Below are positions 55,366 through 64,000 of a stretch of 64,000 bases of DNA, one piece after another. Within the stretch, counting starts at the first letter, position 1; every line of letters starts with the position of its first letter. Origin of the DNA: Cupriavidus numazuensis (GTDB lineage: Bacteria; Pseudomonadota; Gammaproteobacteria; Burkholderiales; Burkholderiaceae); NCBI RefSeq assembly GCF_905397435.1, contig NZ_CAJPVI010000001.1, forward strand, positions 1-64,000. The letters are read 5' to 3'. The notes under the pieces are model-generated. The model was given only the letters and a program-made list of their open reading frames with translations. It searched no databases and was not told where the DNA came from. A program made the position numbers and the translations under genes.

Positions 55366-56472
55366 ATGGAGAACGTGGATTGCGTGGTGATCGGTGCAGG
55401 CGTTGTCGGACTTGCAGTCGCCAGGGCACTGGCACAGAACGGGCGCGAAGTGATCATCCTGGAGGCCGAAAATGCGTTCGGCACCATTACCAGTGCGCGC
55501 AACAGCGAGGTAATCCACGCCGGCATCTACTATCCGGCCGGCTCGCTCAAGGCTGAACTATGCGTGCGCGGCAAAGAGATGCTGTACGAGTACTGCGCCT
55601 CGCACCACGTTCCCCACCAGCGCTGCGGCAAGCTGATCGTCGCCACGAGCGAGGCGCAGGTCGCCACGCTGGAGGGCATCCGCGCCAAGGCAGCAGCCAA
55701 TGGCGTGCATGACATGCAGTTGCTGACCCGAGCCGAAGCACAGGCGCTGGAGCCGCAACTGCAGTGCCACGCTGCCCTGCTCTCGCCATCGACCGGTATC
55801 GTCGACAGCCACGGCTTGATGACAGCGCTGCTCGGCGACGCCGAAAACGCGGGCGCGATGCTGGCCGTACAGTCGCCGGTGCTGCGCGGCGCCATCACGC
55901 CGGCCGGCATCGAACTCGAAGTCGGCAGCGAAGACGGCGGCAGCACCACGCTGCTAGCCCGGTCGGTCGTCAACTCGGCCGGCCTGACCGCGCCCGAACT
56001 GGCTCGCCGTATCGACGGCATGCCGGAAGACCACATCCCGCCGCAGTACTACGCCAAGGGCTGCTATTTCACGCTGGCCGGGCGTGCGCCGTTTTCGCGG
56101 CTGATCTATCCGGTGCCCGAAGCCGCCGGCCTCGGCGTGCACCTGACGATCGACATGGGCGGGCAAGCCCGATTTGGCCCGAATGTGCGATGGATCGACG
56201 ACATCGAGTACAGCGTCGATCCCACCGACGCAGACAGCTTCTATGACGAGGTACGCCGCTACTGGCCGGCGCTCGCCGACGGGGCGCTCCAGCCTGGCTA
56301 TGCCGGCATCCGCCCGAAGATCAGCGGCCCGCACGAAACTGCTGCCGATTTCCGCATCGATGGCCCCGCCGTGCACGGCGTGCCGGGACTGGTTCACCTG
56401 TTCGGCATCGAGTCGCCGGGGTTGACCTCTTCGCTCGCCATCGCCGAACGCGTCGCTGCCGAATTGCCCTAA
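55366..56472 (+). CDS. LhgO-type FAD-dependent oxidoreductase
   Basis: A 368-residue flavoenzyme. The FAD motif [16 protein letters not shown] is at residues 7-22, followed by [24 protein letters not shown], and GIRPKISGP near the end, matching the L-2-hydroxyglutarate dehydrogenase/oxidase (LhgO) family. It would oxidise L-2-hydroxyglutarate or a related hydroxy acid and pass electrons to the quinone pool. The exact substrate is not certain. It overlaps the end of the convergent MFS gene by 4 bp. Confidence 0.85.
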   Translation: MENVDCVVIGAGVVGLAVARALAQNGREVIILEAENAFGTITSARNSEVIHAGIYYPAGSLKAELCVRGKEMLYEYCASHHVPHQRCGKLIVATSEAQVATLEGIRAKAAANGVHDMQLLTRAEAQALEPQLQCHAALLSPSTGIVDSHGLMTALLGDAENAGAMLAVQSPVLRGAITPAGIELEVGSEDGGSTTLLARSVVNSAGLTAPELARRIDGMPEDHIPPQYYAKGCYFTLAGRAPFSRLIYPVPEAAGLGVHLTIDMGGQARFGPNVRWIDDIEYSVDPTDADSFYDEVRRYWPALADGALQPGYAGIRPKISGPHETAADFRIDGPAVHGVPGLVHLFGIESPGLTSSLAIAERVAAELP

Positions 56473-57662
56473 GCCGCGCCTGGGCGGCTGCGAAAACTCA
56501 TCGCGGCGCAGATGGCGCCCGCGGCGGCAGCGGCCGCCGCAAGACCGAAGGTGTGCGCGGGTGCCAGCACCTTCCAGGTCCAGCCCATCACCAGCCCGCC
56601 CAGTGTGCCGCCGACGCCGTAGGAAATCCCCGTGTATAGCGCCTGCCCCCTGCCCTGCAGCGGCCCTGCGAACCAGTGCTGCAGGCGCTTGAGGCTCGCG
56701 CTGTGGTGCGCGGCAAACGTGGCGGCGTGCAACACCTGCACGGCGGCCATCAGCCACAAGGCCTCGGGAAAGTAACCGGTCAATCCAAAACGCACCGCGG
56801 CCAGCACGAACGTCCCGGCCAGGATCGTCCCCAGTGGCACGCGCGCGAACAACCGGCCCTGGAAGTAGAAGAACACGATCTCAGCGACCACGCCGATCGT
56901 CCACATCACGCCGATCGCGAACTTGCTGTAGCCCAGGCGTTCCAGGTAGAGCGAATAGAACACGTACAGCGCCGCGTGCGCGAACATCATCAGGAAGGCG
57001 GACGCGAAGAACCACGCCACGTCGGGCCGGCGCAGCAATGGCAGTGCCGGCGGCGGGCGAACGCGCGGACCCTCGTCGGGCGCGTCGCGCATGCCGAACA
57101 CCATCGCCATCAGGATCGCGAGCATCGTGCTGGCGACCCACGGAAAGGCCTGCATGCCGAATTGCTGGAACAGCGCGCCGCCCGCCAGTACGGCTGCGAT
57201 GAAACCGACCGACCCGAACATGCGGATGCGGCCATAGCGGTGGTCGAACGCGCCGTAGCGTCGCAGCGTCGAAATGGTCAGGGCATCGCCGAGCGGCGAC
57301 ATTGCGCTGGTGATGAGGCTGATGGCCACCATCATCGCCATCATGCCGCCGTAGCTATGCACGGCCGGCAGCGCAAGGAACGCCGCCAGCGCGCCGACCG
57401 CCGTGAAACGCAGGATGCGCACGCGCGTGTGCATCATGTCCGAGAGCCAGCCCCACAGGTAGGGGCCCAGGATGCGGCTGAACTGGAACGAGGCCATCAG
57501 CACGCCGATCTGCACGGCGTTGAAACCACGCGCGGCAAAGAACAGACTGACGAACGGCGAAATCACGCCGACGTAGCCGTAGTACCCCAGATAGAAGAGA
57601 CCGAAGCGGCCATACTCGGGCCGCGCCGGAACAGCGCTGACGGTCTCGGGCGCCGCGGCCAA
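56469..57662 (-). CDS. MFS transporter (HcaT/nucleoside-symporter-like)
   Basis: A 397-residue protein with about twelve membrane helices ([25 protein letters not shown] and following). The layout resembles the HcaT-type 'MFS_1-like' transporters; the substrate is unknown. No ATG lies near the expected N-terminus. A TTG at 57662 starts 2 bp beyond the aroC stop codon and gives a sensible protein ([11 protein letters not shown], read as Met first), but there is no clear ribosome site, so the start is uncertain. It is probably coupled to aroC translation. Confidence 0.75.
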   Translation of the reverse strand: MAAAPETVSAVPARPEYGRFGLFYLGYYGYVGVISPFVSLFFAARGFNAVQIGVLMASFQFSRILGPYLWGWLSDMMHTRVRILRFTAVGALAAFLALPAVHSYGGMMAMMVAISLITSAMSPLGDALTISTLRRYGAFDHRYGRIRMFGSVGFIAAVLAGGALFQQFGMQAFPWVASTMLAILMAMVFGMRDAPDEGPRVRPPPALPLLRRPDVAWFFASAFLMMFAHAALYVFYSLYLERLGYSKFAIGVMWTIGVVAEIVFFYFQGRLFARVPLGTILAGTFVLAAVRFGLTGYFPEALWLMAAVQVLHAATFAAHHSASLKRLQHWFAGPLQGRGQALYTGISYGVGGTLGGLVMGWTWKVLAPAHTFGLAAAAAAAGAICAAMSFRSRPGAA

Positions 57663-57663
57663 C

Positions 57664-58776
57664 TCAGCCCGGCTGGCCAGGGGCCTGCGCGGGGATGCGC
57701 GGCGTATCCACCTTGACGTCGCCGCACTGCGCGCGATGGCGCAGCGCATGATCGACCAACACCAGCGCGAGCAGCGCCTCGGCGATCGGCGTCGCGCGAA
57801 TGCCCACGCACGGGTCGTGGCGGCCAAAGGTCTCGACGGTCGCGGCATTGCCGGCCTTGTCGATCGACTCGCGCGGCGTGCGGATGCTGGAAGTCGGCTT
57901 GATCGCCAGCGACACGGTGATGTCCTGGCCCGTGGAAATGCCGCCCAGGATGCCGCCCGCGTTATTGCCGCGGAAACCCTGCGCGGTCAGCTCGTCGCCA
58001 TGCTCGCTGCCGCGTTGCTCCACGCTCCTGAAGCCGGCGCCAATCTCCACGCCCTTGACGGCGTTGAGGCCCATCATCGCGTGCGCGATATCGGCATCGA
58101 GGCGGTCGAACAGCGGCTCGCCAAGGCCCACGGGCACATTGCTGGCGACGACTTCGATGCGCGCGCCGACCGAATCGCCGTCGCGGCGCAGCGCGTCCAT
58201 ATAGGTTTCGAGTTCCGGCACGATGTCCGCATTGGCGGCGAAGAACGGGTTCTCGGGCACATGCGACCAGTCGCTGAACGGCACCTCGATCTCGCCCAGT
58301 TTCGACATATAGCCCCGGATTTCCGTGCCGAACTGCTCGCGCAGCCACTTCTTGGCCACGGCCCCCGCCGCCACGACTGGTGCGGTCAGGCGCGCCGACG
58401 AGCGGCCGCCGCCGCGATAGTCGCGAATGCCGTACTTCTGCCAGTAGGTGTAGTCGGCATGGCCGGGACGGAAGGTCTCGACGATATTGCCGTAGTCCTT
58501 GCTGCGCTGGTCGGTGTTACGGATCAGCAGGCAGATCGGCGTGCCCGTGGTCTTGCCTTCGAACACCCCCGACAGGATCTCGACCTGGTCCGGCTCCTTG
58601 CGCTGCGTGACGTGCCGCGAGGTGCCCGGCTTGCGGCGGTCCAGGTCGCCCTGGATATCGGCCTCGGTCAGATCCATGCCCGGCGGGCAACCATCCACCA
58701 CCGCGCCAATGGCGGGCCCGTGCGATTCGCCGAATGTGGTGACAGTGAAGAGCAGGCCAAGGGTATTGCCGGACAT
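57664..58776 (-). CDS. aroC: Chorismate synthase
   Basis: A 370-residue flavin-dependent enzyme, last step of the shikimate pathway (5-enolpyruvylshikimate 3-phosphate to chorismate). Features: [39 protein letters not shown], the [13 protein letters not shown] segment and GGISTGQDI. Length close to E. coli AroC (361). It is followed directly by the MFS gene; a GST gene starts 76 bp upstream with the opposite end. Confidence 0.97.
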   Translation of the reverse strand: MSGNTLGLLFTVTTFGESHGPAIGAVVDGCPPGMDLTEADIQGDLDRRKPGTSRHVTQRKEPDQVEILSGVFEGKTTGTPICLLIRNTDQRSKDYGNIVETFRPGHADYTYWQKYGIRDYRGGGRSSARLTAPVVAAGAVAKKWLREQFGTEIRGYMSKLGEIEVPFSDWSHVPENPFFAANADIVPELETYMDALRRDGDSVGARIEVVASNVPVGLGEPLFDRLDADIAHAMMGLNAVKGVEIGAGFRSVEQRGSEHGDELTAQGFRGNNAGGILGGISTGQDITVSLAIKPTSSIRTPRESIDKAGNAATVETFGRHDPCVGIRATPIAEALLALVLVDHALRHRAQCGDVKVDTPRIPAQAPGQPG

Positions 58777-58851
58777 GATGGAAACCGCACAGAAATGAGG
58801 GACGGCCTACATTGTAAGGCCATTGCCGCCGCTTCTGCGTCCGCTTGCCGT

Positions 58852-59592
58852 TCAGCGGCGCGACAGTTCGCCGCCCAGCGCCGCGGCGGGATCGAATTCG
58901 GGATAGAACTCCTGGCGCATGCGCTCGACGTAGGCGACGAGGTTGGCATGCCTTTCAGCGGCGGTGCGGATCGGCGTGTCGAACACCGGGCACAGCAGGC
59001 TGCCGGCGAATGCGAACAACGTGGCATCGGCGCCGCATGGCTTGTTGCCCATCAGGTATTGCCGGTCACCGAGAATGTCCGCGATCGACGTCACACCCTT
59101 GTTCGCCAAGGCAACCAGCTCTTCCTCGTTGTGCCGCCCGAGCCCCTGGTTCCACAAGGTTCGACGAATTTTGTGCCGTACGAGCCGCTCGGCCAGCCCA
59201 CGCATCGGCGCGGGCACGCCACGGAAGAACTGCGCAGGCCCGCGCTCGAAGTTCGCTTCATCAAGCCAACGTACGCGCGCCACGGCCCAGTACAGGTTGT
59301 CCTCCATGAGCTTCTCGGCGGCCCACGCGATGCCGCGTGCTTCCGGGTCGAGGCCGGCATCGAAGTCGATATGGTAGGTCTTCTCGATATGCCAGCGGAT
59401 CAGCGTGGAATCGGCCACGATGCGCCCCATATCGTCGAGATAGGGCAGCTTGCCCTTGGGCGCGCGCCGCAGGCTGCCGCGCCTGGTCTCGTACGGCAGG
59501 CCGGCGAGCTTGAGCAGCATTTCGGCCTTGGTGACGAACGGGCTGGCGTCGGGAAGGCCAAACGCGGGTCCGAATGTGTAGAGCGTGAGCAT
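58852..59592 (-). CDS. Glutathione S-transferase family protein
   Basis: A 246-residue protein with a thioredoxin-like N-terminal domain (residues 1-80: LYTFGPAFGLPDASPFVTKAEMLLKLAGLPYETR, then KGKLPYLDDMGRIVADS) and a helical C-terminal domain. The pattern fits the metaxin/Fax-like branch of the GST family rather than a classic detoxifying enzyme. The start at 59592 (MLTLYTFG) is preferred over a long in-frame extension to 59793, which overlaps the neighbour. Function unknown. Confidence 0.82.
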   Translation of the reverse strand: MLTLYTFGPAFGLPDASPFVTKAEMLLKLAGLPYETRRGSLRRAPKGKLPYLDDMGRIVADSTLIRWHIEKTYHIDFDAGLDPEARGIAWAAEKLMEDNLYWAVARVRWLDEANFERGPAQFFRGVPAPMRGLAERLVRHKIRRTLWNQGLGRHNEEELVALANKGVTSIADILGDRQYLMGNKPCGADATLFAFAGSLLCPVFDTPIRTAAERHANLVAYVERMRQEFYPEFDPAAALGGELSRR

Positions 59593-59624
59593 GGAGGTCG
59601 GGAAGGATTCCGTCAGGGCGCCGG

Positions 59625-61523
59625 CTAGCGCCATTCGCCGCGCAGCGCGGTCACCATCTGCTGCAGGCCCTCCGGCGTGGCGCGTTCCGGCGGCACCGGC
59701 TCGCCCACGACCAGTTCCAGCCGGCTCAGGATGCCGCGCCGGAACGGCCGGGTCATGGCCGCGCCGCCCTTGCGCGAGAAGAAGCTGCCCCACAGGCCGC
59801 GCAGCGCCATCGGCACCACCGTGACCGGCGTGCGCTGGATGATCTGCTGCACACCCTGCTTGAACGGATTGATCTCACCGTTGGCGGTGATCTTGCCTTC
59901 CGGGAAGATGCAGACCAGGTCGCCGTCCTGCAACGCAGCGGCCACGTCGTCGTAGGCCTTGGCCAGCAGCGCGGGATCTTCATGCGCGGGCGCGATCGGA
60001 ATGGCGCGCGCATGCCGGAAGAACGACGACATCAACGGGACCTTGAAGATGCGATAGTCCATCACGAAGCGCACCGGGCGCGGGCTGGCGGCCATCAGCA
60101 CCACCGCATCGGCGAAGCTCACGTGGTTGCAGACCAGCACAGCGGGGCCTTCTGCCGGGATACGTTCGGCATTCACGCGACGCAGCCGGTACACCGTATG
60201 GACCAGGATCCAGGCCACGAAGCGCAGCAGGAATTCCGGTACGAGCGAGTAGATATAGATGGCAACCAGCGCATTGAGCAGCCCCACCACCAGGAACAGC
60301 TCCGGAATACTGAAGCCGGCCTGCGTGAGCGCTACGCCGAGCAGCGAGGCGCCGATCATGAAGAAGCTGTTGAGGATGTTGTTGGCGGCGATGATCCGGG
60401 CGCGGTGCGTCGGCGCGCTGCGGCTCTGGATCAGCGCATACAGCGGCACGCTGTAGAAACCGCCGAACATCGCGAGCAGCAGCAGGTCCGCCAGCACGCG
60501 CCAGTGGCGCGGCTCGGCAAGGAAGCCGCCGATGCCCGTCAGCGCGCCGCTCGCCTGCCCGTGGCTGGCGAAGTACAGGTCCACCGCAAACACCGTCATG
60601 CCGATCGAACCGAACGGCACCAGGCCGATCTCGACATGCCGGCCCGACAGCCGTTCGCACAGCAGCGAGCCAATACCGATGCCGATCGAGAACACCGCGA
60701 GCAGCAGCGTCACCACATTCTGGTCGCCGCCGAGCACGTCCTTGGCAAAGCTGAAGAACGACGTCAGGAACGTCGCGCCGAGGAACCACAGCCATGAGAT
60801 ACCGAGCAGGCTCAGGAAGACCGTGCGGTTTTCGCGAGCGAGCATCAGGTTGCGCCAGGTCTCCGTGAACGGGTTCCAGTTGATGCGCAGGTCGGGCTGC
60901 GGTGCGGGTGACACGGGCACGCCGCGGGACACGACGCGCCCTGCGACAGCAATGCCGATACAAGCGATACCGACGTAAAGCGGCCCCATGAGCTTGCCGC
61001 CCTGCTCAAACCCCGCCATTTCGCCGCCGATCAGCGTGCCAATCAGGATCGCGACGAAGGTGCCCATCTCGACCAACCCGTTGCCGCCAACCAGTTCGGT
61101 TTCGTCCAGATGCTGCGGCAGGTAGGCAAACTTGACCGGCCCGAACAGCGTGGAATGCAGCCCCATCAGGAACGTGCCCGTATAGAGCAGCGTGGCGCTG
61201 TGCCAGGCGAAGCCGGCGCAGCCGAGCACCATGATGGCGATCTCGAGCGACTTCACCAGCCGGATCAGGCGCGACTTTTCGATCTTGTCGGCAATCTGAC
61301 CGCTGGTCGCCGAAAACAGGACGAACGGCGCGATGAAGATCGCCGAGATCAGGAACGCGGCGCTGCGGGCGTCCACGCCCTCGAACAGTGCCGTGTGGTA
61401 GGTCACCAGAGAGGTGAAGGCGACCTTGAAGACGTTGTCATTCATCGCCCCCAGGAACTGGGTCCAGAAAAACGGGGCGAAACGGCGCGCGCCGAGCAGT
61501 CGGAACTGGCTGTGTTGGCTCAT
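59625..61523 (-). CDS. LplT-like transporter fused to a PlsC-type acyltransferase
   Basis: A 632-residue two-domain protein. Residues 1-430 form an LplT-type MFS transporter with about twelve helices (RRFAPFFWTQFLGAMNDNVFKVAF). Residues 440-632 form a 1-acylglycerol-phosphate/lysophospholipid acyltransferase with NHVSFAD (NHxxxxD) and FPEGK motifs. Together they would flip and reacylate lysophospholipids. Unlike the three-domain Aas-type proteins there is no acyl-ACP synthetase domain. Single gene. Confidence 0.88.
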   Translation of the reverse strand: MSQHSQFRLLGARRFAPFFWTQFLGAMNDNVFKVAFTSLVTYHTALFEGVDARSAAFLISAIFIAPFVLFSATSGQIADKIEKSRLIRLVKSLEIAIMVLGCAGFAWHSATLLYTGTFLMGLHSTLFGPVKFAYLPQHLDETELVGGNGLVEMGTFVAILIGTLIGGEMAGFEQGGKLMGPLYVGIACIGIAVAGRVVSRGVPVSPAPQPDLRINWNPFTETWRNLMLARENRTVFLSLLGISWLWFLGATFLTSFFSFAKDVLGGDQNVVTLLLAVFSIGIGIGSLLCERLSGRHVEIGLVPFGSIGMTVFAVDLYFASHGQASGALTGIGGFLAEPRHWRVLADLLLLAMFGGFYSVPLYALIQSRSAPTHRARIIAANNILNSFFMIGASLLGVALTQAGFSIPELFLVVGLLNALVAIYIYSLVPEFLLRFVAWILVHTVYRLRRVNAERIPAEGPAVLVCNHVSFADAVVLMAASPRPVRFVMDYRIFKVPLMSSFFRHARAIPIAPAHEDPALLAKAYDDVAAALQDGDLVCIFPEGKITANGEINPFKQGVQQIIQRTPVTVVPMALRGLWGSFFSRKGGAAMTRPFRRGILSRLELVVGEPVPPERATPEGLQQMVTALRGEWR

Positions 61524-61650
61524 GTTGGCAGGCCCGCGGGCCCGGATCGGTTGGCCCCGGGATTCTGCCGGGGCGGCTTTCCGGCCGCCACCCTGCCATC
61601 AGCGCATGGCCGGACTGCACCGGGCCGGGACGCGCCCGGCCAGGCGTTGC

Positions 61651-62097
61651 TCAGTCAGCGCGCTCTTCGGGCCAGTCGCGGATATAGGCCTTGAGCATCT
61701 TGTTCTCGAAGCTCTGGTCTTCCACCACGGCCTTGGCCACGTCGTAGAACGAGATCACGCCCATCAGCGTGCGGTTGTCGAGGATCGGCAGGTAGCGGGT
61801 GTGACGCTCCAGCATCATGCGGCGGACCTCGTTGACGTCGGTCTCCATGGTGCAGGTGAGCGGCGCATCGTCCATTACCTTGCGGATGCTGGTAGTGCCG
61901 ACGCTGCCGCCGTTCTTGGCCAGCGTCTCGATGATCTCGCGGAAGGTCAGCATGCCGACCAGGTCGCCGTATTCCATCACCACCAGCGAGCCGATGTCGT
62001 GCTCGGCCATGGTGTGGACGGCAACCAGCAATGCGGTGTCAGGCGTCACGGTGTAGAGCGTATTGCCCTTGATCTGGAGGATGTCGCTGACTTTCAT
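61651..62097 (-). CDS. CBS-domain protein
   Basis: A 148-residue protein made of two CBS motifs (residues 8-68 and 77-138; VMEYGDLVGMLTFREIIETL and LPILDNRTLMGVISFYDVAKAVV). Such stand-alone pairs bind adenosyl nucleotides or S-adenosylmethionine. The start at 62097 (MKVSDILQIKG) is chosen over a longer in-frame extension to 62310. It diverges from metY. Its partner is unknown. Confidence 0.88.
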   Translation of the reverse strand: MKVSDILQIKGNTLYTVTPDTALLVAVHTMAEHDIGSLVVMEYGDLVGMLTFREIIETLAKNGGSVGTTSIRKVMDDAPLTCTMETDVNEVRRMMLERHTRYLPILDNRTLMGVISFYDVAKAVVEDQSFENKMLKAYIRDWPEERAD

Positions 62098-62327
62098 GTT
62101 TGTCTCCGCTACCGGTGCCTGCGGCATGGCGCCCGATGGGGCCTGATGCCTGATATTTTCTGTTGCTGGGAAATTGGAATATGCGCGGGCAAGGGGGTGC
62201 CCGTGCGCCGATCCTAGCCGAAATCGGCCGCATAAGTAAAGCACAGGCCGGTTTCCGGGCGGATGGCCCCACCGTCTCACGCACGGTGCTACGATGCAGC
62301 CCGGAGACAACTCTCGCCCGAATCGCC

Positions 62328-63638
62328 ATGTCTGGTACCCGTTTTGACACGCTGGCGCTGCACGCCGGCGCCGCCCCCGACCCCGCCACCGGGGCCCGGG
62401 CCACGCCCATCCACCTGAGCACCTCGTTCGTGTTCAAGGACAGCGAGCATGCCGCCTCGCTGTTCAACATGGAGCGCGCCGGCCACGTTTACTCGCGCAT
62501 TTCCAACCCCACCGTGGCGGTGCTGGAAGAACGCATCGCCGCACTGGAAGGCGGCGCGGGCGCGATCGCGACTGCCTCGGGCCAGGCTGCGCTGCATCTG
62601 GCCGTGGCCACGCTGATGGGCGCCGGCTCGCATATCGTTGCGTCCACCGCGTTGTATGGCGGCTCGCAAAACCTGCTGCACTACACGCTGCGCCGCTTCG
62701 GCATCGAGACCACCTTCGTCAAGCCGCGCGACATCGACGGCTGGCGCGCCGCCATCCGTCCGAACACGCGCCTGCTGTTTGGCGAATCGCTCGGCAACCC
62801 GGGCCTCGATGTGCTGGACATCCCGACGCTGGCCCAACTCGGCCAGGACAACGGCATTCCGCTGCTGGTCGATTCCACGTTCACCACGCCCTACCTGCTG
62901 CGCCCGTTCGACCACGGCGCGGGCCTGCTCTACCATTCGGCCACCAAGTTCCTGGGCGGCCACGGCACCACCATCGGCGGCGTGCTCGTGGAAGGCGGCA
63001 CGTTCGATTTCGAGGCCTCCGGGCGCTTCCCCGAACTGTCGGAGCCGTATGAAGGCTTCCACAACATGGTCTTCACCGAGGAAAGCACGGTCGCCCCGTT
63101 CCTGCTGCGCGCGCGCCGCGAAGGCCTGCGCGACTTCGGCGCCTGCATGAACCCGATGGCCGCGTGGCAACTGCTGCAAGGCGTGGAAACGCTGCCGCTG
63201 CGCATGGCTCGCCATGTCGAGAACACCCGGCGCGTGGTGCAGTTCCTGGCCTCGAACCCGATGGTCGAATCGGTCGCGTATCCGGAACTGGAATCGCACC
63301 CCGACTACGAACTCGCCAAGCGCCTGCTGCCGCGCGGCTGTGGCGCGGTGTTCAGCTTCAACCTCAAGGGCAACCGCGAAGCCGGCAAGCGCTTCATCGA
63401 AAGCCTGTCGCTGTTCTCGCACCTGGCCAACGTCGGCGACGCGCGCTCGCTGGTGATCCACCCGGCCTCGACCACGCACTTCCGCATGGATGCCGCCGCG
63501 CTGCAGGCCGCCGGCATCACCGAGGGCACCATCCGCCTGTCGATCGGTCTGGAAGACGCCGACGACCTGATCGACGACCTCAAGCGCGGCCTGAAGGCCG
63601 CCGAGAAGGCCATGAGCGGCAAGGGAGGGCAAGCCTGA
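62328..63638 (+). CDS. metY: O-acetylhomoserine aminocarboxypropyltransferase (sulfhydrylase)
   Basis: A 436-residue PLP enzyme of the Cys/Met metabolism family that makes homocysteine from O-acetylhomoserine and sulfide. Features: FDTLALHAGAAPDPATGARATPIHLSTSFVF, VYSRISNPTVAVLEERIAALEGG, and the PLP lysine in HSATKFLGGHGTTIGG. The length favours MetY over MetZ (about 390). The start at 62328 follows a short leader. The stop codon overlaps the next gene by 1 bp (TGATG). Confidence 0.92.
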   Translation: MSGTRFDTLALHAGAAPDPATGARATPIHLSTSFVFKDSEHAASLFNMERAGHVYSRISNPTVAVLEERIAALEGGAGAIATASGQAALHLAVATLMGAGSHIVASTALYGGSQNLLHYTLRRFGIETTFVKPRDIDGWRAAIRPNTRLLFGESLGNPGLDVLDIPTLAQLGQDNGIPLLVDSTFTTPYLLRPFDHGAGLLYHSATKFLGGHGTTIGGVLVEGGTFDFEASGRFPELSEPYEGFHNMVFTEESTVAPFLLRARREGLRDFGACMNPMAAWQLLQGVETLPLRMARHVENTRRVVQFLASNPMVESVAYPELESHPDYELAKRLLPRGCGAVFSFNLKGNREAGKRFIESLSLFSHLANVGDARSLVIHPASTTHFRMDAAALQAAGITEGTIRLSIGLEDADDLIDDLKRGLKAAEKAMSGKGGQA

Positions 63639-64000
63639 TGGAACTGAAGATCGCAGGCCAGCCGGCCTACGCCTATACCGGCGGCAAGCCGTTCGATCCC
63701 ACCCTGCCCTGCGCCGTGTTCGTGCACGGCGCGCAGAACGACCACAGCGTCTGGGCGCTGCAGACGCGCTGGTTCGCCAACCACGGCTTCTCGGTACTCG
63801 CGGTGGACCTGCCCGGCCATAACCGCAGCAAGGGTGCGCCGCTGGCAACCGTCGAAGAGATGGCCGACTGGGTCATGTCGCTGGTGGCTGCCGCAGGCGT
63901 GACCGCGCCCGCACTGGTGTTCGGCCACAGCATGGGCTCGCTGATCGCGCTCGAATGCGCGGCGCGCCACCCGCAGGCCGTGCGCGGCATCGGGCTGCTG
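63638..64000 (+). CDS. Alpha/beta hydrolase, truncated by the window edge
   Basis: 121 residues are visible: MELKIAGQPAYAYTGGKPFD, with an oxyanion motif FVHGAQNDHSVW and a nucleophile elbow GHSMGS near residue 94. The start overlaps the metY stop codon by 1 bp, so the two are coupled. The remainder lies beyond the right edge. Substrate unknown. Confidence 0.88.
   Translation, partial: MELKIAGQPAYAYTGGKPFDPTLPCAVFVHGAQNDHSVWALQTRWFANHGFSVLAVDLPGHNRSKGAPLATVEEMADWVMSLVAAAGVTAPALVFGHSMGSLIALECAARHPQAVRGIGLL

Noticed and set aside
62098..62327. Possible SAM or SAH riboswitch upstream of metY
   Set aside because: I looked for conserved riboswitch cores and found none I could defend; the gap is only GC-rich with short local repeats.

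Overview
The window is a stretch of a high-GC betaproteobacterial chromosome, most likely Cupriavidus (Burkholderiaceae). Supporting signs are the pyruvate dehydrogenase genes next to a FixL/FixJ-like pair, a large NAD-dependent glutamate dehydrogenase, a tripartite-tricarboxylate (Bug) receptor, 3-hydroxybutyrate and acetoacetate genes of the kind used in polyhydroxybutyrate turnover, and the gene order relA / thrS-infC-rpmI-rplT-pheS-pheT-ihfA-merR-tRNA-Pro. I recognise no intact prophage, insertion sequence, CRISPR array or defence island. The genus is inferred from gene content and was not confirmed by a search.

Region by region. 1-7345: pyruvate dehydrogenase E2 (partial) and E1 on the minus strand, diverging from a membrane sensor kinase and its response regulator. 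7398-14081: a CbiM-like membrane protein, folD, prlC, xthA and a SulP anion transporter. 14272-17597: a DUF1488-like gene, then two near-identical tRNA-Lys(CTT) units enclosing an 8-oxoguanine deaminase and a LysR regulator. 17916-31000: a Bug receptor, a repeat-containing secreted protein, an acetyl-CoA hydrolase/CoA-transferase, a MarR-like regulator, NAD-glutamate dehydrogenase, several small unknown genes (one behind a textbook LexA box) and a beta-lactamase-fold lipoprotein. 31001-43655: a decayed patch, tRNA-Pro, the translation operon, tRNA-Val, relA, a RidA-like protein and an alpha/beta hydrolase.

43852-46769: 3-hydroxybutyrate dehydrogenase, the two subunits of a 3-oxoacid CoA-transferase and a divergent PAS-LuxR regulator. 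Together these would take hydroxybutyrate to acetoacetate to acetoacetyl-CoA. 46797-51452: a paired palindromic repeat, a thioesterase, a complete TRAP transporter and a short-chain dehydrogenase. 51737-57662: ETF-ubiquinone oxidoreductase, a PilZ/YcgR-like protein, a GntR regulator with an LhgO-type FAD oxidase, and an MFS transporter. 57664-64000: aroC, a glutathione transferase, an LplT-PlsC fusion, a CBS protein, metY and a truncated alpha/beta hydrolase.

Most of the window is core metabolism. The points most worth following are a near-perfect LexA operator directly in front of an unknown 86-residue protein, the duplicated tRNA-Lys unit with a flipped terminator loop around a purine-salvage cassette, the DPYTDGAK-repeat exported protein, and a palindromic operator candidate between the CoA-transferase genes and the PAS-LuxR gene.
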